Counted from the first letter of the stretch, positions 38,050 to 46,543 are shown. The stretch: DNA of 64,000 nucleotides from Lachnospiraceae bacterium (GCA_910574805.1 CAJTCV010000002.1:62001-126000), one strand, 5' to 3'. Program-made: numbers and translations. The notes: generated by a model from the letters alone, not told the origin.

Positions 38050-38934
38050 ATGATTGATCTTAGCGGAATTATGACAGCCATTGTGACGCCTCTGAACGCG
38101 GACCGGAGTCTTAACGAGGAGCAGCTTCACAAACTGATTGATTTTCAGATTGACCATAAGGTCCAGAGCATTCTTGTACTGGGCGGCACCGGCGAGTATA
38201 CGGCCCTTTCGGCAGAAGTCCGCAGACAGACCGTAGACGCGGCCGTGAGATTTGTGAACGGGCGGATACCGGTGGTCATCGGCAACCTGGAGACCGGAAT
38301 CGGCGAAAGCATCGCATTTACCAGATACTGCGCCGATGCAGGCGCCGACGCGGTCATGGTCATGACACCCTATTACGTCCATGCTTCTCAGCAGGGGCTG
38401 ATCGACTTCTACATGGAACTGGACCAGAGCGTGGATATCCCGCTTCTTGTCTACAACATTCCTTACCGGACCTGCGTGAACATGACGGCGGACACCCTTG
38501 CGTATCTGGCCGATCATATGAAAAATCTGGCGGGAATCAAGGAGTGCAACAACAGCCCGGCTCAGGCCATCGACATGATCCGCAAAGTGGGCGGCAAAAT
38601 CAATTTCTTAAGCGGGGAAGAGTTCCTTTCCGTCATGCTGATGGCGCTCGGTGCCAAAGGCGCGGTTATGGCCTCTGCCAACCTGATTCCGGACGTATGG
38701 GTCAGCATCCACCGTCTTGTCACGGAGCATAAGACCCAGGAGGCCATGGATCTGTTCGGAAATTATACGGAGCTGATTGCGGCCATGTTTTCCGAGACGA
38801 ACCCGGGGCCGCTCAAATACGGCATGGAGCTGATCGGCGTTCCCTGCGGTTCCACAGCGATTCCTCTGACTCCCGTATCCGACACGGCGGCCGGACGGAT
38901 GAAGAAGGCCATGGAAGAGCTTAAGCTTATTTAA
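38050..38934 (+). CDS. DapA/N-acetylneuraminate lyase family aldolase (1)
   Basis: 294 residues from ATG 38050 (after AAAGGAGAG). A TIM-barrel class I aldolase: 'GGTGEYTALSAEVRRQTVDA' (the G-[ST]-x-GE loop), catalytic Tyr in 'VYNIPYRTCVNM' and Schiff-base Lys in 'LAGIKECNN'. The family condenses or cleaves pyruvate with aldehydes (DHDPS, NAL, 2-keto-3-deoxy acids, hydroxyproline-derived acids). A second, diverged member lies at 44017, so neither is likely to be the housekeeping DapA. Precise substrate unknown. Confidence 0.88.
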   Translation: MIDLSGIMTAIVTPLNADRSLNEEQLHKLIDFQIDHKVQSILVLGGTGEYTALSAEVRRQTVDAAVRFVNGRIPVVIGNLETGIGESIAFTRYCADAGADAVMVMTPYYVHASQQGLIDFYMELDQSVDIPLLVYNIPYRTCVNMTADTLAYLADHMKNLAGIKECNNSPAQAIDMIRKVGGKINFLSGEEFLSVMLMALGAKGAVMASANLIPDVWVSIHRLVTEHKTQEAMDLFGNYTELIAAMFSETNPGPLKYGMELIGVPCGSTAIPLTPVSDTAAGRMKKAMEELKLI

Positions 38935-38954
38935 TTTTCAGGGAGGCATTTATT

Positions 38955-40076
38955 ATGCACCACAATCCAAAGGGGACAGGCATGAGATTTGGCCGAATGA
39001 TGATCTATGCCGGCGCCGTCATGTCGCTTCTGATCGGTGCGGCGTTTGCCACAGGCCAGGAGGTACTGATGTATTTCGTGGCCTGGGGAGACCAGATGTT
39101 TTTGATCATCGGCATCATACTGGCAGTGATTATCTGGGTATCTTTAAGCTTCGCGGTCGCAGGATCAAGATATCATTTTGAAAAAAACGAAGAGATCTTT
39201 CAGTTTTTCTGCGGAAAATATTTCGGGAAATTCTATGACTACTTTACGGTGGTGTTCAGCTATGCCTGTTATCTGTTCATGGTGGGCGGCGTGGGGAGCA
39301 CCATGAAAGAGCAGTTCGGCATACCCGGGATTCTGGGCATCGCAGGACTGAGCGCGGCGGCGGTCCTGACCGTCACCCTCGGCCTGTCAAAGATCACGGA
39401 TATCCTGGGCTGCCTTGGCTCTATCCTGCTGGTGGTCATCGGTCTGATCTCCATCGGCAATCTTCTGATGAACATGGACCAGGTCGTTCCGAATTTTGCC
39501 GCCATCAACACTCTGGGGCCGGAAGCTTTCGGCATAGAGAAATCCATTGCCCCCAACGCGTTTATGAACGCGCTGAATTATATGGGGACGGTCATCATCT
39601 GGTTCACCACGTTTATCACCATGATGGCTGTGCAGAGCGAGCGGAAAATGGAAATCAAGGCGGGCAGCGTCGCAGGTTCGGTACTTTTTATGGCAGCGCT
39701 TCTTGTGGTGGCTTTTGCCATGATCTCGGTCATCGACCTTGTGGGGGCCAGCGAAGTTCCAAGCGTCCTTATGGCGGGAAATCTCTGGAAGCCCCTGGCG
39801 TCCGCTTTTGCGGTCATTGTCATCGGGGGCAGCTACACCACAGCCGTTCCCCTTCTGTGGACCCCGGTATCGCGTTTCACAGAGGACGGAAGCAAAAATT
39901 CTAAAATCCTCGCCGTGATCCTGGGCGCGGCAGGGATCGTCATCACGCTTTTTGTCCCGTACCGCACGTTGATGAACTACATTATGAATATCGGCGGTCT
40001 GCTTGTCTACGTGATGTATGTCTTTATTCTGCGGACGGATATCCGCATGTATCAGGACTATAAAAAACAAATATAA
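38955..40076 (+). CDS. YkvI-like membrane transporter
   Basis: 373 residues, about ten hydrophobic segments, beginning 'GRMMIYAGAVMSLLIGAAFA' with the following 'TGQEVLMYF': the G-x-x-[FY]-x-x-GQE start is typical of YkvI-family proteins in the APC superfamily, which are putative amino-acid or related carriers. GGGAGGC precedes the ATG. Its place between an aldolase and a P5C-reductase-like gene points to uptake of the amino acid or hydroxyacid degraded here. Confidence 0.8.
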   Translation: MHHNPKGTGMRFGRMMIYAGAVMSLLIGAAFATGQEVLMYFVAWGDQMFLIIGIILAVIIWVSLSFAVAGSRYHFEKNEEIFQFFCGKYFGKFYDYFTVVFSYACYLFMVGGVGSTMKEQFGIPGILGIAGLSAAAVLTVTLGLSKITDILGCLGSILLVVIGLISIGNLLMNMDQVVPNFAAINTLGPEAFGIEKSIAPNAFMNALNYMGTVIIWFTTFITMMAVQSERKMEIKAGSVAGSVLFMAALLVVAFAMISVIDLVGASEVPSVLMAGNLWKPLASAFAVIVIGGSYTTAVPLLWTPVSRFTEDGSKNSKILAVILGAAGIVITLFVPYRTLMNYIMNIGGLLVYVMYVFILRTDIRMYQDYKKQI

Positions 40077-40145
40077 AACAGCATCTGTCCGAAAGCAGCC
40101 CCGGAAGGATTTTTCGGGACGAAGTGAGGACAGATGCGGAACTAA
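40076..40145 (+). repeat. ~105-bp dispersed repeat, copy B (internally deleted, ~70 bp)
   Basis: Begins AAACAGCATCTGTCC and ends GGACAGATGCGGAACTA like copies A and C, but lacks ~35 bases in the middle. In the full copies the motif GAAGTGAGG (or AAAGTGAGG) occurs twice, at both sides of the missing part, so the loss fits slippage between short direct repeats. Located after the YkvI-like gene, before proC. Confidence 0.8.
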
Positions 40146-40156
40146 AAAACAGCGAA

Positions 40157-40236
40157 GGCCCATGAGTCACACAGATCAATGAGTGAGAGCCGAAGGCGAG
40201 CAGGAATTGATCTGCAGGCGGTGTGAGGAAGGGGCC
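40157..40236 (+). repeat. imperfect 80-bp hairpin in proC leader
   Basis: Three paired blocks in order: GGCCC (40157-40161) with GGGCC (40232-40236), TCACA (40167-40171) with TGTGA (40222-40226), CAGATCAAT (40172-40180) with ATTGATCTG (40206-40214). It directly follows repeat copy B and precedes the ribosome binding site of the next gene. No T run, so not a plain terminator. Confidence 0.6.
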
Positions 40237-40267
40237 GGAGCGGTACTTTAATTAGGAGGTTGAAAAA

Positions 40268-41101
40268 ATGAGTATGGTAACTGGCAAAAAGATCGGCTTC
40301 ATCGGAGGCGGCCGCATGGGGGAGGGGATCTTCAGCGGCATTTTAAAAGCGGGGCTGATTCCGCCGCAGGATCTGTATGTGGCGGATATAAGAGAGGAAC
40401 ACCTGGAGGATCTGAGGAAACAGTACGGCATGAATGTCATCAATTCGTCCACAAACGACGGACTGAAAACGCTGATTGACAGTGTCGATGTGGTGTTCCT
40501 GGCGATTCTGCCTCAGGTGGCCCCCAGACTGCTGCCCTTTATCAATGAATGTCTGGACGATGACAGACATTATGTATTTTCCATCATGGGCGGCGTCCTG
40601 ACCACCACCATTGAGCAGGAGATCAAGAGCGCCTCCCTGGTCCGGATCATGCCGAATACGCCCATGAGCGTATGCGAAGGCTGCGCCGGAATCGTTCCCG
40701 GCAAAAACTGCAAACTGGAGCACAAAGAGATGGCTCTGGAGATCTTTAACCGGATCGGACTGGGATTGCTTCTTCCGGAGCCGCAGATTGATCCGCTGAC
40801 CGGCATCTCCGGCTGCGGTCCGGCCTTCTGCGGCATCATGATCCAGGCGCTGGCCGACGGAGGCGTCTATCTTGGACTGACCAGGGATGACGCCATCAAG
40901 ATCGCGGCGCAGACGCTGGTGGGCACCGGGAAGATGGTGCTGGAACAGGGCATTCATCCGGAGATTCTAAAAGACAATGTATGTTCTCCCGGCGGCGGGA
41001 CCATCGGTGGAACGGTATCTCTGGAGCGCAGCGGATTCCGCGCTGCCTGCATCGACGCAGTTATCGACGCCGTGGACCGTATGAATGAAGTCGTAAAATA
41101 A
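40268..41101 (+). CDS. proC: pyrroline-5-carboxylate reductase family protein
   Basis: 277 residues: NAD(P)-binding 'KIGFIGGGRMGEGIFSGIL', 'SLVRIMPNTPMSVCEGCAGI', and the C-terminal dimer motif 'SPGGGTIGGTVSLERSGFRA' typical of ProC. It reduces a five-membered cyclic imine acid to proline (or a proline analogue). TTAGGAGGT precedes the ATG. In a catabolic cluster it may act on a related imine instead of housekeeping proline synthesis; this is inference. Confidence 0.9.
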   Translation: MSMVTGKKIGFIGGGRMGEGIFSGILKAGLIPPQDLYVADIREEHLEDLRKQYGMNVINSSTNDGLKTLIDSVDVVFLAILPQVAPRLLPFINECLDDDRHYVFSIMGGVLTTTIEQEIKSASLVRIMPNTPMSVCEGCAGIVPGKNCKLEHKEMALEIFNRIGLGLLLPEPQIDPLTGISGCGPAFCGIMIQALADGGVYLGLTRDDAIKIAAQTLVGTGKMVLEQGIHPEILKDNVCSPGGGTIGGTVSLERSGFRAACIDAVIDAVDRMNEVVK

Positions 41102-41108
41102 AGCTTGT

Positions 41109-41214
41109 AAAAAACAGCATCTGTCCGAAAGCAGCCCCCGGAAGGATTTTACAGAACGAAGTGAGGGAAAATGCTTCCAGACGCGGGGGCGGAGTGAGGG
41201 CAGATGCGGAACTT
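41109..41214 (+). repeat. ~105-bp dispersed structured repeat, copy C
   Basis: Full-length copy: starts AAAAACAGCATCTGTCC, ends GGGCAGATGCGGAACTTAA, with internal inverted pair GGAAGGATTTT/AAAATGCTTCC. The right terminal arm has one mismatch (GGGCAGATGC against GGACAGATGC in A and B). It lies in the leader of the NhaC gene, ending just before its ribosome binding site, as copy A does for the regulator gene at 20176. Confidence 0.8.
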
Positions 41215-41230
41215 AAGAGGAGGAAAGGAT

Positions 41231-42733
41231 ATGTCAAACAATACATCAGAGAAACACCGAAAACCAACTTCCGCAGAAGCGTACTTTTGTGTTATACTTG
41301 TTTTTGGCCTCGTGGTGGGAGCGATGGTTCTGGGGGTGGCCGTTCAGGCGACCATGCTTCTTGCCTCCATCGTCGCCGTGATCTTTGCCATTCGTCTTGG
41401 ATATACCTGGCCGGAGCTTGAAAAAGCGATTGCGGACAAGCTGGGGCAGCTGGCGCCGACGGTCTGCATCTTATGGCTGATCGGTATGTTTCTGGGCGCC
41501 ATTTTGTTCAGCGGCACGCTTCCGCTTTTGGTAGTCTATGGTTTTAAAATGATCAGCCCGAAGTTTTTATATGTCAGCGCCCTGCTGGTGTGCTCGGTGC
41601 TGTCCATCATGACCGGCTCTTCCTGGACCTCGGTCTCCACGGGCGGGATCGCCTGCATGACCATCTGCCAGATGCTCGGGGCCAACAATGCCATCATGGC
41701 GGCGGCCGTGATCTCCGGCGCCATCTTCGGAGACAAGATCTCTCCCATGTCGGAGACGACCAATCTTGCACCGGCCTGTGTGGGCAATACCCTGTGGAGT
41801 CATATTCATGCCCAGCTTTACACGACGGTTCCGGCATATGTGCTGGCCATTATCTTTTACACCGTTCTGGGACTGCGTTCCGGCGGCATCACGGAGATTC
41901 CCGAGTCTGCGACGGAGATCGTCAGCCAGCTTGGCGAAATCTACAATCTGACGCCGATTCTTTTGATTCCCGTGATTCTGCTTTTGATTCTGGCAGTGCT
42001 GCAAAAACCGACCATACCGTCGCTTCTGGTCTCCGGTGTGACAGCCATGCTTCTGGGCGTCTTTACCCAAGGAGATAAATTCACTCTGGCAGCTTCCACC
42101 AATGCGGCGATCAAAGGCTTTACCGTCGCATCCATCGCGCCGGAAGGGATGGAGATCCTGCCCAATGTCTCTTACCTTCTGAACCGGGGCGGTATGATTG
42201 CCATGGCCAACGTGGTCATGATCTGCTATACGGGCTTTGCGCTCACAGCCATCCTGATCCGCTGCGGGATCCTGGATAAAGCGGTGGAACCGCTGATGAA
42301 CTTTGCCAATACCCGGGTCAAGGCGGTGTTTACCGCAGAGATCGCGATCTTTGTAGTACACGCCATTGCCGGGATCTCTTATCTGAGTTCCGTGTTCGTG
42401 GGTTCTGCCTGGAAAAAATGCTACGTAAAAAATAAATGCGGTCTTCCCGCACTCTCCCGGACGCTGGAGGACGTGGGCACTACCGTGTCCTGCCTGTTCC
42501 CCTGGGGGCAGTCCGGCGCATTTTACATGGCGACTCTGGGTGTGAGCATCTACGGCGCCAATGGTTTCTTTAAATATCTGACTCTCAGTTACCTTTGTCC
42601 GCTGATCGCTCTTTTGCTTGCGGTCTTCAATATCGGAATGTTCAATCTGACGGATGAACAGCAGGCAGAGGAGATGAAGAAGATCGAGGAAGAGGAAGGC
42701 ATGCAGAAATCCCTTGCGGAGCTGGACGCGTGA
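41231..42733 (+). CDS. nhaC: Na+/H+ antiporter, NhaC family
   Basis: 500 residues from ATG 41231 (after GAGGAAAGG), with about eleven hydrophobic segments. Family features: 'GSSWTSVSTGGIACMTICQM', 'AAAVISGAIFGDKISPMSET' and 'TNLAPACVGNTLWSHI'. NhaC relatives exchange Na+/H+ or malate-Na+/lactate-H+ (MleN); in this cluster an organic-acid/Na+ antiport function is possible. Acidic tail after the last helix. Confidence 0.92.
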   Translation: MSNNTSEKHRKPTSAEAYFCVILVFGLVVGAMVLGVAVQATMLLASIVAVIFAIRLGYTWPELEKAIADKLGQLAPTVCILWLIGMFLGAILFSGTLPLLVVYGFKMISPKFLYVSALLVCSVLSIMTGSSWTSVSTGGIACMTICQMLGANNAIMAAAVISGAIFGDKISPMSETTNLAPACVGNTLWSHIHAQLYTTVPAYVLAIIFYTVLGLRSGGITEIPESATEIVSQLGEIYNLTPILLIPVILLLILAVLQKPTIPSLLVSGVTAMLLGVFTQGDKFTLAASTNAAIKGFTVASIAPEGMEILPNVSYLLNRGGMIAMANVVMICYTGFALTAILIRCGILDKAVEPLMNFANTRVKAVFTAEIAIFVVHAIAGISYLSSVFVGSAWKKCYVKNKCGLPALSRTLEDVGTTVSCLFPWGQSGAFYMATLGVSIYGANGFFKYLTLSYLCPLIALLLAVFNIGMFNLTDEQQAEEMKKIEEEEGMQKSLAELDA

Positions 42734-42757
42734 CAAGAAGACAGGAGGAGTTTCGGG

Positions 42758-43942
42758 ATGATACGCATTCGTCAGAAATTTGATCAGACAGAGATTGCGG
42801 ATGTCCGCGCGGCAGTCCGGGAACAGTTTGCAAGGCCCGGGATCAGAAGCCTGGTCCATCCGGGAGACCGGGTGGCGGTGGGCTGCGGGAGCCGGGGAAT
42901 CCATCGTATGGATGAGATTGCAAAAGAGGTGATCGACAGCCTTCGGGAGCTTAAGGCAAAGCCCTTTATCGTTCCGGCCATGGGCAGCCACGGAGGCGCG
43001 ACGGCCAGAGGCCAGAGACAGATTTTAGCATCCTACGGTATTACCGAGGAGACCATGGGGGTGCCTGTTGCGGACACCATGGAGACGGTGTCTCTGGGGG
43101 AGACAAAAAGCGGCATTCCGATCTTTTTCTCCAGACCGGCTTATGAGGCGGACTGGGTCCTTCCGATCAACCGGATCAAGCTGCACACCGACTTTTCCGG
43201 TCCCATTGAGAGCGGTCTGGTCAAGATGATGTCCATTGGGTTCGGAAAAGAAAAGGGCTGTACTTCCCTTCACCGCCAGGGGACGGTCAACTTCGCCCGG
43301 ATCATTCCGGAAGCGGGAGAGAAGATTCTGTCCTGTGTGGATATGCGTTTTGGAATCGGTATTGTGGAAAATGCATACGACCATACGGCGGTTATCGAAG
43401 CCATCGAAGGAAACGCGCTGTTTGACCGGGAACCAAAGCTGCTGGAACTGTCCAGAAAACTTTTTCCGAGGATCCCCTTTCAGACGGTGGATGTGCTGGT
43501 GATTGAACAATTCGGAAAAGACATCAGCGGAGCCGGTATGGACCCCAATCTTACCGGCCGAAGCAGTGTCGGACCTGTGGAACATTATAAAGGTCCCGGG
43601 ATTCAGCGCATCGTGGTCTGTGATCTGACCGATGCAAGCCACGGCAACGGAGTCGCGGTCAATGTTGCAGATTTTATTACCCGTAAATTTTTTGACAAGC
43701 TGGATTTGAAGGCGATGTATGCCAACGGGCTGGCCTGCTGTAATCCAAAAGCCTGCCAGATCCCGGTGATCATGGAGACGGAGGAGGAAGCGATTGCCAT
43801 GGCGGTGAAAACCTGCCGTTTTATCGATCCGGAACATCCGAAGATCGTCCGGCTGCGCAGTACGCTTCATCTGGACGAGTTTGAGATCAGCGAGGCGCTG
43901 CTTGAGGAAGCGCTTGCCAGTCCGAATATGGAAATTGTATAG
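42758..43942 (+). CDS. LarA-like (DUF2088) racemase-domain protein
   Basis: 394 residues from ATG 42758, preceded by AGGAGGAG. The pattern 'GDRVAVGCGSRGIHRMDEIA', 'KPFIVPAMGSHGGATARGQ' and 'INRIKLHTDFSGPIESGLVK' matches the N-terminal domain of nickel-pincer lactate racemase LarA and its DUF2088 relatives. LarA enzymes invert 2-hydroxyacids using the NPN cofactor made by LarB, LarC and LarE; none of these is in the window. The His and Lys positions needed for catalysis cannot be assigned without an alignment, so activity is uncertain. Last gene of the plus-strand cluster. Confidence 0.75.
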   Translation: MIRIRQKFDQTEIADVRAAVREQFARPGIRSLVHPGDRVAVGCGSRGIHRMDEIAKEVIDSLRELKAKPFIVPAMGSHGGATARGQRQILASYGITEETMGVPVADTMETVSLGETKSGIPIFFSRPAYEADWVLPINRIKLHTDFSGPIESGLVKMMSIGFGKEKGCTSLHRQGTVNFARIIPEAGEKILSCVDMRFGIGIVENAYDHTAVIEAIEGNALFDREPKLLELSRKLFPRIPFQTVDVLVIEQFGKDISGAGMDPNLTGRSSVGPVEHYKGPGIQRIVVCDLTDASHGNGVAVNVADFITRKFFDKLDLKAMYANGLACCNPKACQIPVIMETEEEAIAMAVKTCRFIDPEHPKIVRLRSTLHLDEFEISEALLEEALASPNMEIV

Positions 43943-43962
43943 GAACCGGGGTATTTTTAAAT

Positions 43963-43996
43963 GATGCCACACAATCCCGAGGGGTTGTGTGGCATC
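43963..43996. terminator. bidirectional hairpin terminator between convergent genes
   Basis: Perfect 12-bp stem GATGCCACACAA/TTGTGTGGCATC with a 10-base loop. A/T-rich flanks on the left side favour termination of the minus-strand aldolase gene as well as the plus-strand cluster. Confidence 0.8.
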
Positions 43997-44016
43997 AATG
44001 GAATTCCTGATATTTT

Positions 44017-44922
44017 TTAACAATGAATCTTCATTTCTTTTATCATATGATCCAGTTTTGCCTGTAAAGCCTGCGAACAGGGAAGGAGCGGAAGACTTAC
44101 TTCCCCTGCATCCATTCCGATCTGTCTCATGGCATATTTCAGAGGCGCCGGATTAATCTCTGCAAACAGTAAATCAAACAGCGGGTAATAGGTTTTCTGG
44201 AAATCAGTCACAGCCTGAAGGTTCCCGGCTTTGGCGTCTTCGAACATCCGGGACCATGCAGCGGGGATCAGGTTGGCGCTTGCGATGATGGCCGCCTCGG
44301 CTCCGAAGAGGACATGCCCGCCCATCATCAGGTCTTCTCCGCTGAAAACGGTGCATTTGTCTCCGACCCGATGGACAATATCGACACAGTCGGCAAAAGC
44401 CACAGAGCATTCTTTGATGCCTGCGCAGTTGGGCATATCCTCCACAATTTTTGCAAAGGTGGCAGGTTTGATGTTCGTGACATTCTTATAGGGAATATTG
44501 TAAATCAGAAACGGATCCTGAAAACCTTCATCAAACTTTTTGAAAAACTCATAAATTCCTTCCTGAGTTGGGTTGACATAATAGGGAGTCAGAACCAGGG
44601 GAATCGCAGCTCCGGCTTCGCGGAACAGTCCGGCTGCTTCTATGGCGTCGCCGATTCCGGGTTCCAGGACGCCTGCGATCACAGGAATACGCCCGGCAGC
44701 TGCTTTTACAGCAGTTTTGATGGCGCGGACGCGTTCTTTCATGGTGAGAGAGACGTATTCTCCGCTGCCGCCGAGGACCAGGACGCCTTTGACACCGTTT
44801 TCAATCTGCCAGTTGATGAGTTTTTCCAGTTTTTCGTCGTCGATGGTGTTGTCTTTGGTAAAGGGAGTGACAAGTGCCGTGACCAGTCCGGAGAACGGCT
44901 GTCCATTAACCATAAATTTCAT
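44017..44922 (-). CDS. DapA/N-acetylneuraminate lyase family aldolase (2)
   Basis: 301 residues: 'VLVLGGSGEYVSLTMKERVR', catalytic Tyr in 'IYNIPYKNVTNI', Schiff-base Lys in 'CAGIKECSVAFADC'. It shares the fold and active-site plan of the gene at 38050 but with clear divergence. Convergent with the LarA-like gene and divergent from the Lrp gene, which suggests the Lrp-type protein controls it. Substrate unknown; a 2-keto-3-deoxy acid or 4-hydroxy-2-oxoacid is plausible. Confidence 0.88.
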   Translation of the reverse strand: MKFMVNGQPFSGLVTALVTPFTKDNTIDDEKLEKLINWQIENGVKGVLVLGGSGEYVSLTMKERVRAIKTAVKAAAGRIPVIAGVLEPGIGDAIEAAGLFREAGAAIPLVLTPYYVNPTQEGIYEFFKKFDEGFQDPFLIYNIPYKNVTNIKPATFAKIVEDMPNCAGIKECSVAFADCVDIVHRVGDKCTVFSGEDLMMGGHVLFGAEAAIIASANLIPAAWSRMFEDAKAGNLQAVTDFQKTYYPLFDLLFAEINPAPLKYAMRQIGMDAGEVSLPLLPCSQALQAKLDHMIKEMKIHC

Positions 44923-45094
44923 AAAGATATACCTTCCTTCTGATGATAATATGTTATGTTATCGCTTTCCGAGTATAAGCATAGACTTTATTCTGTGTAA
45001 TTACAATGACAAAAGAAAGCAATAATCGGTCAGTAATTTATCTTTGGAAATTTATTCTGTTAAAAACTTAATTGTTGGAAAGGAGAGTTTTTAA

Positions 45095-45532
45095 ATGGAT
45101 TCTATAGATGAAAAAATCTTATCAATTCTGCAGCAGGACGCGCGGATTTCCATGCGCAATCTGGCAAAAGAGATTCCCATGAGTGTCCCTGCCACCTGCG
45201 AGCGCGTCCGCAAGCTGGAGGACTCCGGCATTATTACCGGATATACGGTGAAAGTCAATCAGGCAAAGCTCGGAAATACCGTGAATGCGTTTATCGTCTG
45301 CTCCCTGCGGATCGGAGAGCTTGAGTCCAACATCCGCTGGGCAAAAAAGCAGCCTCAGATCGTCGCCGCTTACACCCTGGCGGGACGGCACGCCCTTCTT
45401 CTGCAGGTGAGCTGCGTGGACATGCAGGAATATCAGGAGCTGATCAACACGCTGTATACCTGCAGTGTGATCGAGAGCTATATTATCATTGAGACCATCA
45501 AAGATAATGCGTTTAATCCGAGAGAAACTTAA
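45095..45532 (+). CDS. Lrp/AsnC-family transcriptional regulator
   Basis: 145 residues: N-terminal HTH ('DEKILSILQQDARISMRNLA', 'PATCERVRKLEDSGIITGYT') and C-terminal RAM/ACT-like domain ('VNAFIVCSLRIGELE', 'GRHALLLQVSCVDMQEYQEL'). GGAAAGGAGAG precedes the ATG. Lrp-type regulators bind amino acids. Divergent from the aldolase gene with 172 bases between starts, so it likely governs this and perhaps the cluster beyond. Confidence 0.92.
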   Translation: MDSIDEKILSILQQDARISMRNLAKEIPMSVPATCERVRKLEDSGIITGYTVKVNQAKLGNTVNAFIVCSLRIGELESNIRWAKKQPQIVAAYTLAGRHALLLQVSCVDMQEYQELINTLYTCSVIESYIIIETIKDNAFNPRET

Positions 45533-45618
45533 CTCGCACAAGCTGTGGGAAAACGTGATTCAGACGGCAGTTCCGGCCTTGCGAAGCGATTTTCCATGCC
45601 GGGACTGCTCATGGCTTT

Positions 45619-45643
45619 GGAATGCGCACTGGCTGCGCATTCC
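45619..45643. repeat. perfect 10-bp hairpin
   Basis: GGAATGCGCA (45619-45628) and TGCGCATTCC (45634-45643) with a 5-base loop; no T run. It lies between the Lrp gene and the permease remnant and may mark the end of an insertion or be a transcript end structure. Confidence 0.6.
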
Positions 45644-45656
45644 GTAAGAATATGAT

Positions 45657-46192
45657 TCAGGTGTGAGCGGCCTCCCAGGCCGTGAACAGCAACATGGTCC
45701 CTGCTCCTTCATGAAAAGCAGCGCAGGAAAAGATGGGAACAGGTCGATACCGGGGCATATGACTGATTTCAACCGCTGCCGACAGGAGAATGACATAGGG
45801 TGTCCAAAAACTCATTTCCCCAATATGCAGAAAATGAAAATCGCAGAGCTGATAAAGAAAATTATTTTTCATACCAATACCTGCGGACGGCAGAATCCCC
45901 CCAATCCATGTATCGCCCAAAACCCCGTAAGCGAATACAGGCAGCATCAAGATCACCATAGAAATCAACAGCACCGTTAAGGAATCCTTACTTCTGGCGG
46001 ACAGGAAACAGATACAGCTGACGACTGCGAATACGGAAATCAGTCCGGCCAATGCCAGAACAATCTGAAGCTGCCCCAGGTTCATATTTGGCAGGTTGAT
46101 AACGGAAAACAACATTTGGAAAGAAGTTTCCAGACAATCTGTGCCAAATACATCATTGAAAAATCCAAAAGTTTGGATTTTGTTTTGATGAT
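45657..46192 (-). pseudogene. truncated ABC-type permease remnant
   Basis: On the minus strand the frame from about 46192 reads 'FFNDVFGTDCLETSFQMLFS' and then three to four hydrophobic helices ('LGQLQIVLALAGLISVFAVV', 'SLTVLLISMVILMLPVFAYG', 'FWTPYVILLSAAVEI'). This looks like the C-terminal part of an ABC-2 type permease. The N-terminal half and the ATPase are missing; a stop lies just upstream in frame, and the last ~35 residues do not look like membrane protein. A decayed remnant. Confidence 0.5.
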
Positions 46193-46193
46193 T

Positions 46194-46376
46194 TCAGTGT
46201 TTCAGTCCGCAGAAGTCAGCCAGTGAGCCACGGTTGTCTTTCTGTTTATCATCCGCTGTTATGTCCACATACCGCATGGCAGTATCAAGACTTGCATGGA
46301 CAGGAAGAGCCTCATCGGACGCTATGGGCGGCTGCACCGGGAATATCTCAAACAGGAACGCCCGGCACAGTACCAC
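46194..46376 (-). pseudogene. possible tyrosine-recombinase C-terminal fragment
   Basis: A 60-codon frame on the minus strand contains 'PVHASLDTAMRYVDITADDK', which resembles the end of tyrosine integrases (the G-H-x-s-x-x-T-x-x-x-Y motif with the nucleophile Tyr). Nothing of the rest of such a gene is visible. It lies between a permease remnant and the hydrolase-MarR gene, so a lost mobile element is possible. Low certainty. The surrounding 46377-46500 shows no gene. Confidence 0.3.
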
Positions 46377-46500
46377 TTTTGTTACGGCACAGTCTCCGGC
46401 CGGTGACCGTGTTGTAACAGGGACAAGTTAGTGGAATCCAGTAAAATCAATGGGTTGTGGAATTTTTGTTTTACCAAATTGACAGATTGCCTCCAAAGTA

Positions 46501-46543
46501 ATTGACATATCAATCATATATGTGATATAGTTGATATGTCAAT
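46501..46543 (+). promoter_or_regulatory. palindromic operator/promoter of the hydrolase-MarR gene
   Basis: ATTGACATATCAA (46501-46513) and its exact inverse TTGATATGTCAAT (46531-46543), 17 bases apart. The left arm includes TTGACA as a -35 box and GATATA (46524-46529) can serve as -10, so a protein bound to the palindrome would cover the promoter. This is the usual form of a MarR autoregulatory site, and the gene it controls carries a MarR domain. Confidence 0.75.

Noticed and set aside
41567-42991. 474-codon frame antisense to nhaC
   Set aside because: His/Gln/Arg-rich shadow crossing a gene boundary; no binding site.
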